NCBI GenBank assembly: GCA_023407575.1
Contig: JAEYLX010000068.1
Span: 1-64,000 of the forward strand
DNA from: Bacillota bacterium
GTDB lineage: Bacteria > Bacillota > Clostridia > Lachnospirales > Lachnospiraceae
Direction: 5' to 3'
DNA: 64,000 nucleotides
Below are positions 16,601-26,500 of this stretch, piece by piece. A model generated the notes under the pieces. It made no database searches. It was given only the letters and a program-made list of their open reading frames with translations, and was not told the origin of the DNA. Each line of letters starts with the position of its first letter. Position 1 is the first letter of the stretch. Both the position numbers and the translations under genes were made by a program.

Positions 16601-16805
16601 TATTGGGAACAATATATGGGGGAAGTGTATATATAATGGGGGTTATATATACATCGATATCAGCTAATTGATTATATATTTGTTAGTTCTTTTAGTATCA
16701 GTAACTATTACTGTTATTGATACTTATATTTTAATCCATAAAATAACATTTGTCAATAGATTGTATAAAATTTTTTTGTAAAAAATTTAAATTGTTATAA
16801 GCGCA
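16601..16805. repeat. Gene-free region with two strong inverted repeats
   Basis: GTATATATAA-TGGGGG-TTATATATAC (16627-16652) is a perfect 10-bp palindrome with a G-rich loop; another GGGGG lies just before it at about 16618-16622. A second hairpin (16694-16705 with 16713-16724, 12 bp, one G-T) follows. No open frame is convincing. The function is unknown; it lies between two terminators. Confidence 0.5.
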
Positions 16806-16834
16806 AAAATAACCGGATATTATCCGGTTATTTT
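16806..16834 (-). terminator. Terminator downstream of perR
   Basis: Perfect 13-bp stem (16806-16818 with 16822-16834) with a 3-nt loop and A/T runs on both sides, 76 nt after the perR stop; usable in both directions. Confidence 0.7.
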
Positions 16835-16909
16835 ACTATTATCGCTCTCTATTAAATACTTTATTCAAAAGCACATGACATCTATTCACATGCAAATAAT
16901 ATCCATCTA

Positions 16910-17296
16910 TTACTTACCCGCACATGCTTCACATTTACCGTAAAAAAAAGTTACATGTCCTTCGATTTTTCCAGCAAATCCAGCACCTGCAATTTTATTA
17001 ATATGATCAATGGATTCCATCTCAATATCTGATATTTTCCCACATTCATTGCATAGGAAATGATAGTGCGGCATCATATTCGCATCAAAACGATCACTTC
17101 CATCCTGACAATTAATCTTAATGATTTCGCCCTGTTCCGCAAGTAGATTCAAGTTACGATATACCGTACCTAAACTAATATTCGGATAAGTTCCACGAAT
17201 ATTCATATAGACGGTATCTGCTGTTGGATGCTCGCATGTACTTGCTAGATATTGCTTAATTGCTTCACGCTGTCGGCTATACTTGTTAACTACCAT
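16910..17296 (-). CDS. perR: PerR-type Fur family peroxide regulator
   Basis: 128 aa. A winged-helix metalloregulator. The structural Zn site CNEC/CEAC (C82, C85, C122, C125) is complete, and all five residues known as PerR regulatory metal ligands can be placed: H23 (HPTAD), D71 (RFD), H77 and H79 (PHYH), D90 (ISD). This favours PerR over Fur or Zur. The open frame extends 27 codons further through the promoter; the GGAG 6 nt before the ATG at 17296 fixes the start. The operator over its own -10 suggests autorepression. No catalase or rubrerythrin gene is adjacent, so the regulon lies elsewhere. Confidence 0.85.
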   Translation of the reverse strand: MVVNKYSRQREAIKQYLASTCEHPTADTVYMNIRGTYPNISLGTVYRNLNLLAEQGEIIKINCQDGSDRFDANMMPHYHFLCNECGKISDIEMESIDHINKIAGAGFAGKIEGHVTFFYGKCEACAGK

Positions 17297-17311
17297 AAAA
17301 TTCTCCTGTAC

Positions 17312-17356
17312 AATAATAGTAATTATTATTATATCCGTATTTTTTGCACTTGTCAA
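17312..17356 (-). promoter_or_regulatory. perR promoter with Per/Fur box
   Basis: On the minus strand TTGACA (17351-17356), 17-nt spacer, TATAAT (17328-17333). AATAATA-N5-TATTATT at 17312-17330 overlaps the -10 and resembles a Per/Fur box (TAATAAT-A-ATTACTA reads as a 7-1-7 box with one mismatch). Confidence 0.75.
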
Positions 17357-17396
17357 GTAATTAACTATTACCAACACATTCCATCAATTTTCTCTA

Positions 17397-18989
17397 CTAT
17401 CTTTTATTTGCTGGCTCAATATTAATGCTCTTACCCTTGATTTTGGCAGATTTCATAACTTCAATCACATCTTTTGCATTTTCTCTCGGAACCTCAACAA
17501 AGGTATATTTGTCATACATATCGATGGACCCGATAAGCTTGCCTGGCATACCTGTTTCTCCTGCAATAGCGCCAAGAATATCCCCTGGTCTTACCTTCTG
17601 ATTCTTTCCAAGATTGATAAAAAGTCTTACCATGCCCGCTTCTGCACCTGTATCGCCAAAATCAGCATTGCTCTTTTCTTCCTCAGCCTTGCCTGCTTCC
17701 TCTCCCATCAACATCTTAAGGAATGCAGCTGCCATCTCAAGTGAGGTATAATCTGCTTCATTTGCTCTTTCCTCAATGATGTCTACCATTTTTGAAAGAT
17801 CTTCATTTTCAATTAGATTCGCTATTTTATCCAGTATTTTATCAGCCTTAACTGCAGTAACATCATTAATTGATGGAATCGGCTGTGATTTAATCTTAGT
17901 ATTACAATATCTCATGATATCTTTCAGCTTAAAGATCTCTCTGCCTACAACAAGCGTAAATGCTCTTCCTTCACGTCCAGCACGTCCAGTACGTCCAATT
18001 CTGTGCACATAATATTCATCATCCTGTGGCACATCATAGTTAAATACAGCTTCTACGTTATCAACATCAATACCTCTTGCTGCTACGTCTGTGGCCACTA
18101 AGATCTCTGTTTTACCATTTCTAAAGCTATTCATAACACGATCTCTCTGTTGCTGCTTTAAGTCTCCGTGAAGGCCTTCTGCAAAGTATCCTCTGCCTTG
18201 TAATGCAGATGTAAGTTCATCCACTTGTTTTTTTGTATTACAAAATACAAGAGACAATTTAGGATTATACATATCCAAAAGTCTCGATAATACATCCTCT
18301 TTATTTCTCTGAGTAACTTCATAGTAATACTGTTCAATTTTAGGAACAGTCAGCTCTTTTTTAACAACACGAATTGTCTGCGCATTCTTTTGATAGGTAC
18401 GTGCAATCTCAAGAATTGGTGCTGGCATAGTCGCTGAAAAAAGAACGGTTTGTCTTTCTTCCGGAACCTGACTAAGGATCATTTCGATATCTTCACGAAA
18501 GCCCATGTTAAGCATTTCATCCGCTTCATCTAAGATTACTGTATTAACTGAGTCGAATTTAACAGTTTTTCTTCTCATATGATCCATAACACGTCCTGGT
18601 GTACCAATAATAATCTGTACCCCAGACTTTAAAGATCTAATCTGTTTTAAAATCTCCTGGCCACCGTAGACAGGAAGGATCTTAATCCCATGCATAAACA
18701 TAGCAAGTTTTCTAATCTCTTCAGCTACCTGTATTGCAAGTTCTCTCGTAGGGCAAAGAACTACTGCTTGCAGATGTCTTTCCTTCACATTGATTTTTTG
18801 TAAAAGCGGTATACCAAATGCTGCTGTTTTACCTGTTCCGGTCTGCGCCTGACCTACGACATCGCCACCCTCCAGAATGATTGGGATTGCTTTTGCCTGA
18901 ATCGGGGACATTTGCTCAAACCCCATTTCTTCAACTGCACGTAAAATACTACTATTTAACTCTAATTCATCAAACTTTTTTAATTCCAT
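17397..18989 (-). CDS. DEAD-box RNA helicase with DbpA-type RNA-binding domain
   Basis: 530 aa. It is an ATP-dependent RNA helicase of the CshA/DeaD type, acting in ribosome assembly, mRNA turnover or cold adaptation. Core motifs: Q-motif region, AQTGTGKT (48-55), PTRELA, TPGRV, DEAD, SAT, and HRIGRTGRAGREG; the C-terminus has a DbpA-like RNA-binding domain (about 455-530) with FINLGKNQKVRPGDILGAI. An ATG at 19001 is in frame, but GGAGG lies between it and the ATG at 18989, which has correct spacing. Possibly read with YgiQ, though a terminator lies between. Confidence 0.9.
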   Translation of the reverse strand: MELKKFDELELNSSILRAVEEMGFEQMSPIQAKAIPIILEGGDVVGQAQTGTGKTAAFGIPLLQKINVKERHLQAVVLCPTRELAIQVAEEIRKLAMFMHGIKILPVYGGQEILKQIRSLKSGVQIIIGTPGRVMDHMRRKTVKFDSVNTVILDEADEMLNMGFREDIEMILSQVPEERQTVLFSATMPAPILEIARTYQKNAQTIRVVKKELTVPKIEQYYYEVTQRNKEDVLSRLLDMYNPKLSLVFCNTKKQVDELTSALQGRGYFAEGLHGDLKQQQRDRVMNSFRNGKTEILVATDVAARGIDVDNVEAVFNYDVPQDDEYYVHRIGRTGRAGREGRAFTLVVGREIFKLKDIMRYCNTKIKSQPIPSINDVTAVKADKILDKIANLIENEDLSKMVDIIEERANEADYTSLEMAAAFLKMLMGEEAGKAEEEKSNADFGDTGAEAGMVRLFINLGKNQKVRPGDILGAIAGETGMPGKLIGSIDMYDKYTFVEVPRENAKDVIEVMKSAKIKGKSINIEPANKR

Positions 18990-19134
18990 ATTTTCCTCCA
19001 TAATGCTTTATACTGCACCTGTTTATCAAAGGCTATACACTAATCTGATTGTTCATCTAATAATTACTCTATTTTATATAATGATTATATATATCAAATC
19101 GTTTCCGAAATTATCCTCAAATAACCCGTAAAAA

Positions 19135-19164
19135 CAGCTCTTGGTCCGTTTGGACTAAGAGCTG
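19135..19164 (-). terminator. Terminator of the YgiQ gene
   Basis: A 13-bp stem (19135-19147 with 19152-19164, one G-T) is followed on the minus strand by TTTTT. Confidence 0.8.
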
Positions 19165-19251
19165 ATTCATCTTAAATTTAATTTAGTATGAAACAGATAC
19201 TTTGCGTAGTATATCATTTGCCTTTCTTATTGTCAAGGCTTTTCACCTGTC

Positions 19252-21369
19252 CTATCTTGTCTTATGGCTATTACCACTTGGTCTACCAGAAACCTTCGAT
19301 CTTGCACTTTTTGAATCCAGATGTATGGTATTTGAATTCTTTCCACTTGCATTCTTTGACCTTGCAATAAAGTTGTCATGTTTATTGCTTGTGCTCTTTG
19401 TCTTACTCTCAAAGCGTTCATTCTTCCCAGCAGACTTCTTCGTATTACTCTTTGTATTCGCTTTAGTTGAATTTAAACTTGCTCTATTTGAACTCGCTTT
19501 ACTTGAACTTGCTTTACTTGAACTTGCTCTATCCTGCTTCTCTTTTTCAACCCACTGTTTTTCTTTTGAAAACTGTCTTGGTCGAACCAAACACTTTTTA
19601 TCAAAGCCGATTAAATCTAATCGATCTGCTTTCCTTAAAGCTTCCACCACAAGCTCATAATTCTTAGGATTACGGTATTGAATTAATGCTCTTTGCATCG
19701 CCTTTTCATGTGGTGACTTCGGAACATAAACCTCTTGCAGGGTTCTAGGATCAAGTCCTGTATAATACATACAGGTTGATATGGTTGAAGGTGTCGGATA
19801 AAAATCCTGTACCTGTTCCGGCATGTAACCCAAATCCCTTAGATATTCTGCCAGTTCAATTGCTTCTTTTAATGTAGAACCCGGATGAGAAGAAATTAAA
19901 TATGGTACGATAAACTGATTTTTACCAAGTTTCTGATTGATTTTCTTATACTTTTCCTGAAATTTCTCATAAACAGAATTCTCTGGTTTACCCATCAGCT
20001 TTAACACACTATCACTGATATGTTCTGGAGCAACCTTAAGCTGTCCACTTACGTGATGCTCACAAAGTTCTTCCATAAACTTATCACTTTTATCTTCTAT
20101 TAAATAATCAAATCGGATACCTGATCTAATAAATACCTTCTTAACATTTGGTAATGTTCTAAGTTTACGAAGCAAATTAAGATAATCCGTATGATCAACC
20201 TTTAAGCTTTTGCATGGGGTAGGAAACAAACACTGTTTATTGGTACATGCACCTTTGGTTGCTTGCTTATCACAGGCTGTGTGTCTGAAATTCGCTGTCG
20301 GTCCACCAACATCATGAATATAACCCTTGAAATCCTTATCCCATATTAAATGGTTCGCTTCTGCAACTATGGATTCATGACTTCTAGTCTGTAAAATCCT
20401 TCCCTGATGGAAGGTTAGTGCACAGTAGTTGCAACCACCAAAACACCCTCGATTACTGGTTAAACTAAACTTAACCTCTTCAATGGCCGGAATACCACCT
20501 GCTTCTTTATAAGAAGGATGATAATCTCTCATATAGAAAAGAGAGTATACCCGGTCCATTTCCGTCTGAGTCAATGGCTTTGCTGGTGGATTTTGCACTA
20601 CATATTCGGTATCTTTATATTTTTCCACTAACGTCTTAGCTGTAAATGGATCTGTGTTACAGTACTGTATATAAAAACTTCTTGCAAACTCTTTTTTGCT
20701 ATCTAAAATACTCTGGTAGCTGGGAAGTTCCATAAAATCATATACGGACTCGAGACTTTTTGCTTTATAGGCAGTCCCCGCTATAAAGGTAACGTCCTTT
20801 ACTTCTATTCCACTATTTAAGGCATCTGCAATTTCAACAATGGAATGCTCGCCCATTCCATAGGAGATGATATCTGCTTGTGAATCCAACAAAATGGATC
20901 TTTTCACCTTGTCACTCCAATAATCATAATGGGCGAGCCTTCTTAAGCTTGCTTCTATGCCACCGACAATAATCGGTATATTTTTATATTGCTTCCGAAT
21001 CAGGTTACAATATACGGAGGTTGCATGGTCTGGACGCTTTCCCATTACTCCACCAGGAGAATAGGCGTCCGTCTGCCTTTTTTTCTTAGCAACGGAATAA
21101 TGGTTAACCATAGAATCCATATTGCCACCGCTTACTAGAAATCCAAGTCTTGGTTTACCAAGAATTGATATACTATTGCTGTCCTTCCAGTCTGGCTGTG
21201 CAATGATTCCCACCTTATATCCATGACTCTCCAGTACTCTACTGATAATAGCATGTCCAAAAGAAGGATGATCCACATAGGCATCTCCGGTTACAAAGAC
21301 GAAGTCACATTGCTCCCATCCTCTTTCTTCCATGTCGTTCTTACTGATCGGTAAAAAATCTTTTTGCAT
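19252..21369 (-). CDS. YgiQ family (UPF0313) radical SAM protein
   Basis: 705 aa. It has the UPF0313 N-terminal domain, a radical SAM core with the CxxxCxxC motif GCFGGCNYCAL near residues 310-320 and conserved LKVAPEHIS, and the UPF0313 C-terminal part with YPTPSTISTCMYYTGLDP. The reaction is unknown for the family. The last 90 residues or so are a low-complexity Ser/Lys/Asn tail including repeats of KASSS; at DNA level 15-nt units are repeated around 19490-19535. Such a tail is not part of the usual fold and resembles an RNA- or acid-binding extension. The start has only a weak AGAAAG site. Confidence 0.85.
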   Translation of the reverse strand: MQKDFLPISKNDMEERGWEQCDFVFVTGDAYVDHPSFGHAIISRVLESHGYKVGIIAQPDWKDSNSISILGKPRLGFLVSGGNMDSMVNHYSVAKKKRQTDAYSPGGVMGKRPDHATSVYCNLIRKQYKNIPIIVGGIEASLRRLAHYDYWSDKVKRSILLDSQADIISYGMGEHSIVEIADALNSGIEVKDVTFIAGTAYKAKSLESVYDFMELPSYQSILDSKKEFARSFYIQYCNTDPFTAKTLVEKYKDTEYVVQNPPAKPLTQTEMDRVYSLFYMRDYHPSYKEAGGIPAIEEVKFSLTSNRGCFGGCNYCALTFHQGRILQTRSHESIVAEANHLIWDKDFKGYIHDVGGPTANFRHTACDKQATKGACTNKQCLFPTPCKSLKVDHTDYLNLLRKLRTLPNVKKVFIRSGIRFDYLIEDKSDKFMEELCEHHVSGQLKVAPEHISDSVLKLMGKPENSVYEKFQEKYKKINQKLGKNQFIVPYLISSHPGSTLKEAIELAEYLRDLGYMPEQVQDFYPTPSTISTCMYYTGLDPRTLQEVYVPKSPHEKAMQRALIQYRNPKNYELVVEALRKADRLDLIGFDKKCLVRPRQFSKEKQWVEKEKQDRASSSKASSSKASSNRASLNSTKANTKSNTKKSAGKNERFESKTKSTSNKHDNFIARSKNASGKNSNTIHLDSKSARSKVSGRPSGNSHKTR

Positions 21370-21387
21370 AATTTATATTCTTTCTGC

Positions 21388-22506
21388 TTATTTAACAACA
21401 GCATTATCTATAACAAAGTTATAAGATTTCTGCATTACAATTGCTCTTTCAATTTCTTCCTTGGTTACTAACTTTAATAATTCTTCTTCAGATTCCACCT
21501 GATATCCACTTAAATAGTTAGGTAGTTCAGCTTGATAATCTTCGTCTGTTGCTTCCATCTTCTCTGTCTGAGCAACTGCTGTAAGAACTAAGTCACGTTT
21601 AGAACTAGCTTCTGACAAGGACTTAACATATGCATCAAAATCTTCCTGTGTCATACCATACTGACTGATATAGGTTGAAACATCCATTCCATACATAGCA
21701 GCCTCTTGTCCAATTTGGTAATTAAAATATGCCGTATTATAATTAAGTAAAGTCTCTGGTAAAGAAGTAACAGTAGCACCTTCAATTAACGCTTCCATAA
21801 TACTCTGAGCTTTATTACTTTCCATTTCTTCTGCATTGCTTGCCTCTAACTCTTCACGAACTGCATCTTTATATGCTGCAATTGTTTCATAATCGGTATT
21901 ATCAACAACATACTGCTCAGTTAATTCAGGTAGAACAGATTCTGAAATAGAATTAATTGTTACATTAAATACAACTGCCTTACCAGCAAGTTCTTCTGAG
22001 TAATCTTCTGGGAATGTGACATCCACTGCTTTCTTATCACCAGTTTTTAATCCAATTAAACCTTCTTCAAAGCCTGGAACAAAAGCACCAGAACCAATTG
22101 TCAAATCATATGCCTCTGCTGTACCACCTTCAAAAGCAACGCCATCCAGCAATCCTTCAAAGTCAATATTAACGGTATCACCTTCCTGAACTGCTCTGTC
22201 GGTAATCTCATTTACTGTTGCATTTGCTTCTAAATCTTCATTAATTGCAGTCGTAATATCTTCATCAGTTACTTCAATAGGTGCAACTGTAACCTCAATG
22301 CCTTTATATTGACCTAAAGTTACATATTCGCTTGCATCAAAATCTTCTATCTTAGGTATCTCTACTGCGGTATCATCTGTTGTTTCGTCATCTGTTTCCG
22401 TATCAGTTTCTGTTGTATCCACATTGTTTCCTAAATCTTTCTTACTGCAACCCCCAACTAGTATCAATATACATAAACCCATAAATAAATACATTATTTT
22501 CTTCAT
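21388..22506 (-). CDS. Trigger-factor-like FKBP peptidyl-prolyl isomerase lipoprotein
   Basis: 372 aa. A signal peptide ends in the lipobox LVGGC (16-20), so the mature protein is lipid-anchored outside the cell. After an acidic Thr/Asp linker comes an FKBP-type isomerase domain (about 85-170, with GDTVNIDFEGLLDG and FEEGLIGLKTGD), then a helical trigger-factor C-terminal region (about 180-365). It likely folds exported proteins. The open frame extends to a TTG at 22530, but that extension contains the AGGAAGG site; the ATG at 22506 is chosen. It is 18 nt upstream of ygiQ and may share its transcript. Confidence 0.85.
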   Translation of the reverse strand: MKKIMYLFMGLCILILVGGCSKKDLGNNVDTTETDTETDDETTDDTAVEIPKIEDFDASEYVTLGQYKGIEVTVAPIEVTDEDITTAINEDLEANATVNEITDRAVQEGDTVNIDFEGLLDGVAFEGGTAEAYDLTIGSGAFVPGFEEGLIGLKTGDKKAVDVTFPEDYSEELAGKAVVFNVTINSISESVLPELTEQYVVDNTDYETIAAYKDAVREELEASNAEEMESNKAQSIMEALIEGATVTSLPETLLNYNTAYFNYQIGQEAAMYGMDVSTYISQYGMTQEDFDAYVKSLSEASSKRDLVLTAVAQTEKMEATDEDYQAELPNYLSGYQVESEEELLKLVTKEEIERAIVMQKSYNFVIDNAVVK

Positions 22507-22697
22507 TTTATCAATTCCTTCCTCTTTCAAAACGGCCCCTCATTTCTTCTGACCAAAATAATTTATTGCGTACTATACTACGTTATATCATATTTTGAGT
22601 AAAAAATAAAGCAAAAAACAAGAGTTCATAAAGTTTTCACCAATTGTAACTCCTGCCCATATTTAGTTTGTTCATTGTTTATCGCTTATCCTGCTAC

Positions 22698-22737
22698 AAA
22701 AAAAGCCTCCATAAGATATATAATCTTCGGAGGCTTA
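22698..22737 (-). terminator. Terminator of darA
   Basis: Stem AGCCTCC (22704-22710) with GGAGGCT (22729-22735), extended by inner pairs, followed on the minus strand by seven T. Confidence 0.8.
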
Positions 22738-22763
22738 AAGGTTTATTCAATTATTTTACTTAT

Positions 22764-23081
22764 TTAAATCTTAATAAAGCGATCCACATCTGTAACAAAA
22801 ATTGTTGCACCACCAACATTTACAACAACATTCATGGATGCATATTCTGCTGCTCCAACCGGATTAGAGATAATCTGTTGTCTTGGTCCGCATTCCTTTT
22901 TCACAAGGTCGATTACGGTATCTACTTTATCTTCTTCTGTACCAATCATAAGGGTTGTATTGCCTTCGCGCAAAAATCCGCCTGTGGAAGCCAGTTTCGT
23001 TACATAAAATCCTTTTTTATTAAGGGCTTCGGTCACATAGCTACTATCAATATTACGTACAATTACATAGATAAGTTTCAT
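22764..23081 (-). CDS. darA: Cyclic-di-AMP receptor (PII-like)
   Basis: 105 aa. It matches the DarA/PstA (DUF970) family, a PII-like trimer that binds c-di-AMP: the N-terminal strand KLIYVIVRN, the loop STGGFLREGNTTLMIG (about 39-54) and the second strand set around PVGAAEYASMNVVVNVGGA. Its length equals the family's usual size. The downstream target is unknown in this family. AAAGGAGG lies 8 nt before the ATG. Own terminator; no operon partner. Confidence 0.88.
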   Translation of the reverse strand: MKLIYVIVRNIDSSYVTEALNKKGFYVTKLASTGGFLREGNTTLMIGTEEDKVDTVIDLVKKECGPRQQIISNPVGAAEYASMNVVVNVGGATIFVTDVDRFIKI

Positions 23082-23554
23082 ATAAAATTCCTCCTTTATT
23101 AATCCTAGTCATTGGAGTATAGTAAGGCTTATTGTCCATATAAAACCATATTATTAAATATTTGTATAGGCTTATTATAGTACGAAAATCAACAAAAGTA
23201 AAGAATATATGAAGTTGAAGGAATCTTATTCCTCTTTATGATAAATCTCAATCAGAAAATTAGTAGCAATTTAACAACACAAGACCTTGAAAGAATTATT
23301 GGAAACATATAAACTATATACATTATATAACTGAAGGGAAGAAAACGTTATGTTGAATATGCGAGGTAAAAACTCGGTGCAGTATTTCCATTAACACGTC
23401 TCCGTTAAATTAGTATAATTGATACAAAAAGAGTTACTGATGAGTACATTTCTTCCTCAACAGTAACTCTTTCTATATTATAAATTATATCTTACTAAAC
23501 GACTAATAGCTTTGTCATTTCTTATCATATCTCTGCTAACTTAACTTCGTTAAC
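23082..23554. other. Intergenic region between darA and ileS
   Basis: About 470 nt. It holds the ileS terminator (23428-23472) and presumably the darA promoter. I found no open frame or other structure worth naming. Confidence 0.4.
23428..23472 (-). terminator. Terminator of ileS
   Basis: Perfect 12-bp stem AAAGAGTTACTG (23428-23439) with its complement (23461-23472), followed on the minus strand by T-rich sequence. Confidence 0.8.
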
Positions 23555-26500
23555 CTACAGCTTCTCAACTCCGAGAGTAACCTCTTCCCCATTTAAGTTC
23601 CAACCTTTGGTAAAGCCTTGGGTGCCAGTAAAGATTAATTCTTCTGCAAGTACTTCATTCTTAATCTCTTCTGCATTACGAAGCATAATTTCCTTAATCT
23701 TGTCATTACCGCTTTGAGAAACACGAATATGGTCCATCACCTCAAAGTTCGCTTCTTTACGCATGGTCTGAATCTTACTGATAATTTCATTTACAAAGCC
23801 TTCTTCAATTAAAGCTTCGGTAAGGTTTGTATCGAGAACTACTGTAATGCCATGATCTGAATTCGAGATAAATCCTTCCGTCTGTGCTGCTTCAATTAAC
23901 AAATCATCCTTTTCAAGAACTGCTTCTGCACCCTCAAGTGTAATTTTCAACTGTCCTGTTGCATTCAGTTCATCCATAGCAGCATTACCGTTTAACTCAG
24001 ACAAAATGACTCTGATTGCTCCAAGTTGTTTACCAAATTTCGGTCCTAAGGTCTTAAGCTGTGGCTTAAAGTTATAGGAAGTGAACGCCCTAACGTCATC
24101 TGCAAATACAACTTCCTTTACATTCAATTCCTCTGAAATAATTGCGGTGAAGAAAGAAGAAAGTTCTTTTTCTGCTTTAACATACATTTTGCCAATTGGC
24201 TGGCGGTTCTTAATATTAGCAGTGTTACGGCAAGCACGACCCAGCACTACAATTTCAAGTACTTCTTCCATGTTAGCCTCTAACTCCTGATCAATCCACT
24301 CTTCGTTATAAGTAGGGTAATCACAAAGGTGAATACTCTTCTCTGCATTCTTATCCAGCTTAACTACCAGGTTCTGATAAATATCCTCGGTCATAAACGG
24401 AATAAATGGTGCGGATAACTTAGCTACTGTAACCAGTGCAGTATGAAGTGTCATATACGCATTAATTTTATCCTGTGGCATATCCTTTACCCAGAAACGC
24501 TCACGGCTTCTTCTTACATACCAGTTGGAGAGTTCATCCACAAAGTCAGCTAAAAGTCTTGCACCTTCCGTAATACGGTAGTTCTCCAAATGCTCATCTA
24601 CGGATTTCACCAATGTGTTTAATTTAGATAATAACCACTTATCCATTACCGGTAATTTATCATATTCTAATTGATACTTTGTCGCATCAAATTCGTCAAT
24701 ATTTGCATATAGCACAAAGAAGGCATAGGTATTCCAAAGGGTTCCCATGAACTTTCTCTGACCTTCGGTTACTGCCCCACCGTGGAAACGATTTGGCAAC
24801 CACAAAGCTGAATTCACATAGAAATACCAACGGATGGCATCTGCTCCATGTTGCTCTAAGGCATCAAAGGGATCTACTGCATTTCCTTTTGATTTGGACA
24901 TTTTCTGACCGTTCTCATCTTGAACATGACCAAGTACAATTACATTCTTAAAAGGAGCTCTATCAAAAATCAAGGTAGAAATGGCTAACAGAGAATAGAA
25001 CCATCCTCTGGTTTGATCTACTGCCTCACTGATAAAGTCGGCTGGGAAGTTATCATCAAAAACCTCTTTATTTTCAAATGGATAGTGCCATTGTGCAAAT
25101 GGCATGGAACCAGAGTCATACCAACAGTCAATAACCGGTTTAACACGGGTCATCTCTTTCCCGCAATCTGGACATTTAATGGTAACGGCATCAATAAATG
25201 GTCTATGAAGTTCAATATTATCCGGGCAGTTATCGGACATTGCCTTTAATTCCTCAATGCTTCCGATGCAATGACGATGTCCGTCTTCACATTCCCAGAT
25301 AGGAAGTGGTGTACCCCAGTAACGATCTCTGGAAAGTCCCCAATCCTGTACATTCTTCAACCAATCCCCGAAACGTCCCTGACCAATGCTCTCAGGCATC
25401 CAGTTAATGGTATTATTATTCTCAATTAATTTATCCTTAACAGCGGTCATCTTAATGAACCAGGATTCTCTTGCATAGTAAATCAGAGGGGTATCGCATC
25501 TCCAGCAGAAAGGATAACTGTGCTCAAATTTTAGAACCTTAAATAATAAGCCTTTTGCAGCAAGCATTTTCATGATTGGCTCGTCTGCATCCTTACAGAA
25601 CATTCCTGCAAAGTCAGTAGCCTCAGGTTTAAATTCACCTTTACCGTCAATTAACTGTACAAAAGGAAGGTCATATTGTTTACCAACTCTGTTATCGTCC
25701 TCACCAAAAGCAGGTGCAATATGAACAACACCAGTACCATCACTTAGCGTTACATAATTGTCACAGGTTACAAAATGTCCTTTTCTATCAAGGGTAGCAT
25801 AATCAAATAATGGCTCATATTCCAGATATTCCAGATCTTTGCCCACATAGGTCTGCTCTACTTCATAATCACCTTCCAGTATATTAAGAAGTGCTTCTGC
25901 AAGAATATAGTGCTCTGTACCAACAGCAACTGCTGCCTCGTGAGTATGCTCATGTCCATGGTCGTGTCCGTGACCACAATCACATCCGCCATCCTTCTTT
26001 AATACATTTCCTTTCGCATCTACGGAAACCTTAACTTTAACATAGGTCTCATTTGGATTAACACACAGACCAACGTTTGAAGGTAACGTCCAAGGAGTTG
26101 TTGTCCAGGCAAGGATATATTCATCCTTTGTTCCCTTAAGACGGAACTTAGCAATAACAGACTTTTCTTTTACATCCTTATAACCCTGTGCCACCTCGTG
26201 ACTGGATAAAGGCGTTCCGCATCTTGGGCAATAAGGAACAATTTTAAAGCCTTTATAAAGAAGCCCTTTATCCCAGATTTGCTTCAAGGACCACCATTCA
26301 GATTCAATATAATCATTATGATAGGTTACATATGGGTCCTCCATATCAGCCCAGAAGCCAACCGTACCGGAGAAATCCTCCCACATACCTTTATACTTCC
26401 ATACACTTTCCTTACATTCCTGTAAGAAGGGCTCTAAGCCATACGCTTCAATCTGATCTTTTCCATTGATGCCAAGCTTTTTCTCTACCTCAAGCTCTAC

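Noticed and set aside
16615..16645. G-quadruplex
   Set aside because: Only two runs of five G occur; four are needed.
19202..19660. 152-codon plus-strand frame opposite the YgiQ gene
   Set aside because: Leu/Phe-rich antisense shadow of the repeat-encoding tail; no ribosome site.
22668..23102. 144-codon plus-strand frame over darA
   Set aside because: Antisense of a recognised gene and its terminator; Cys/Asn-rich composition unlike a real protein.
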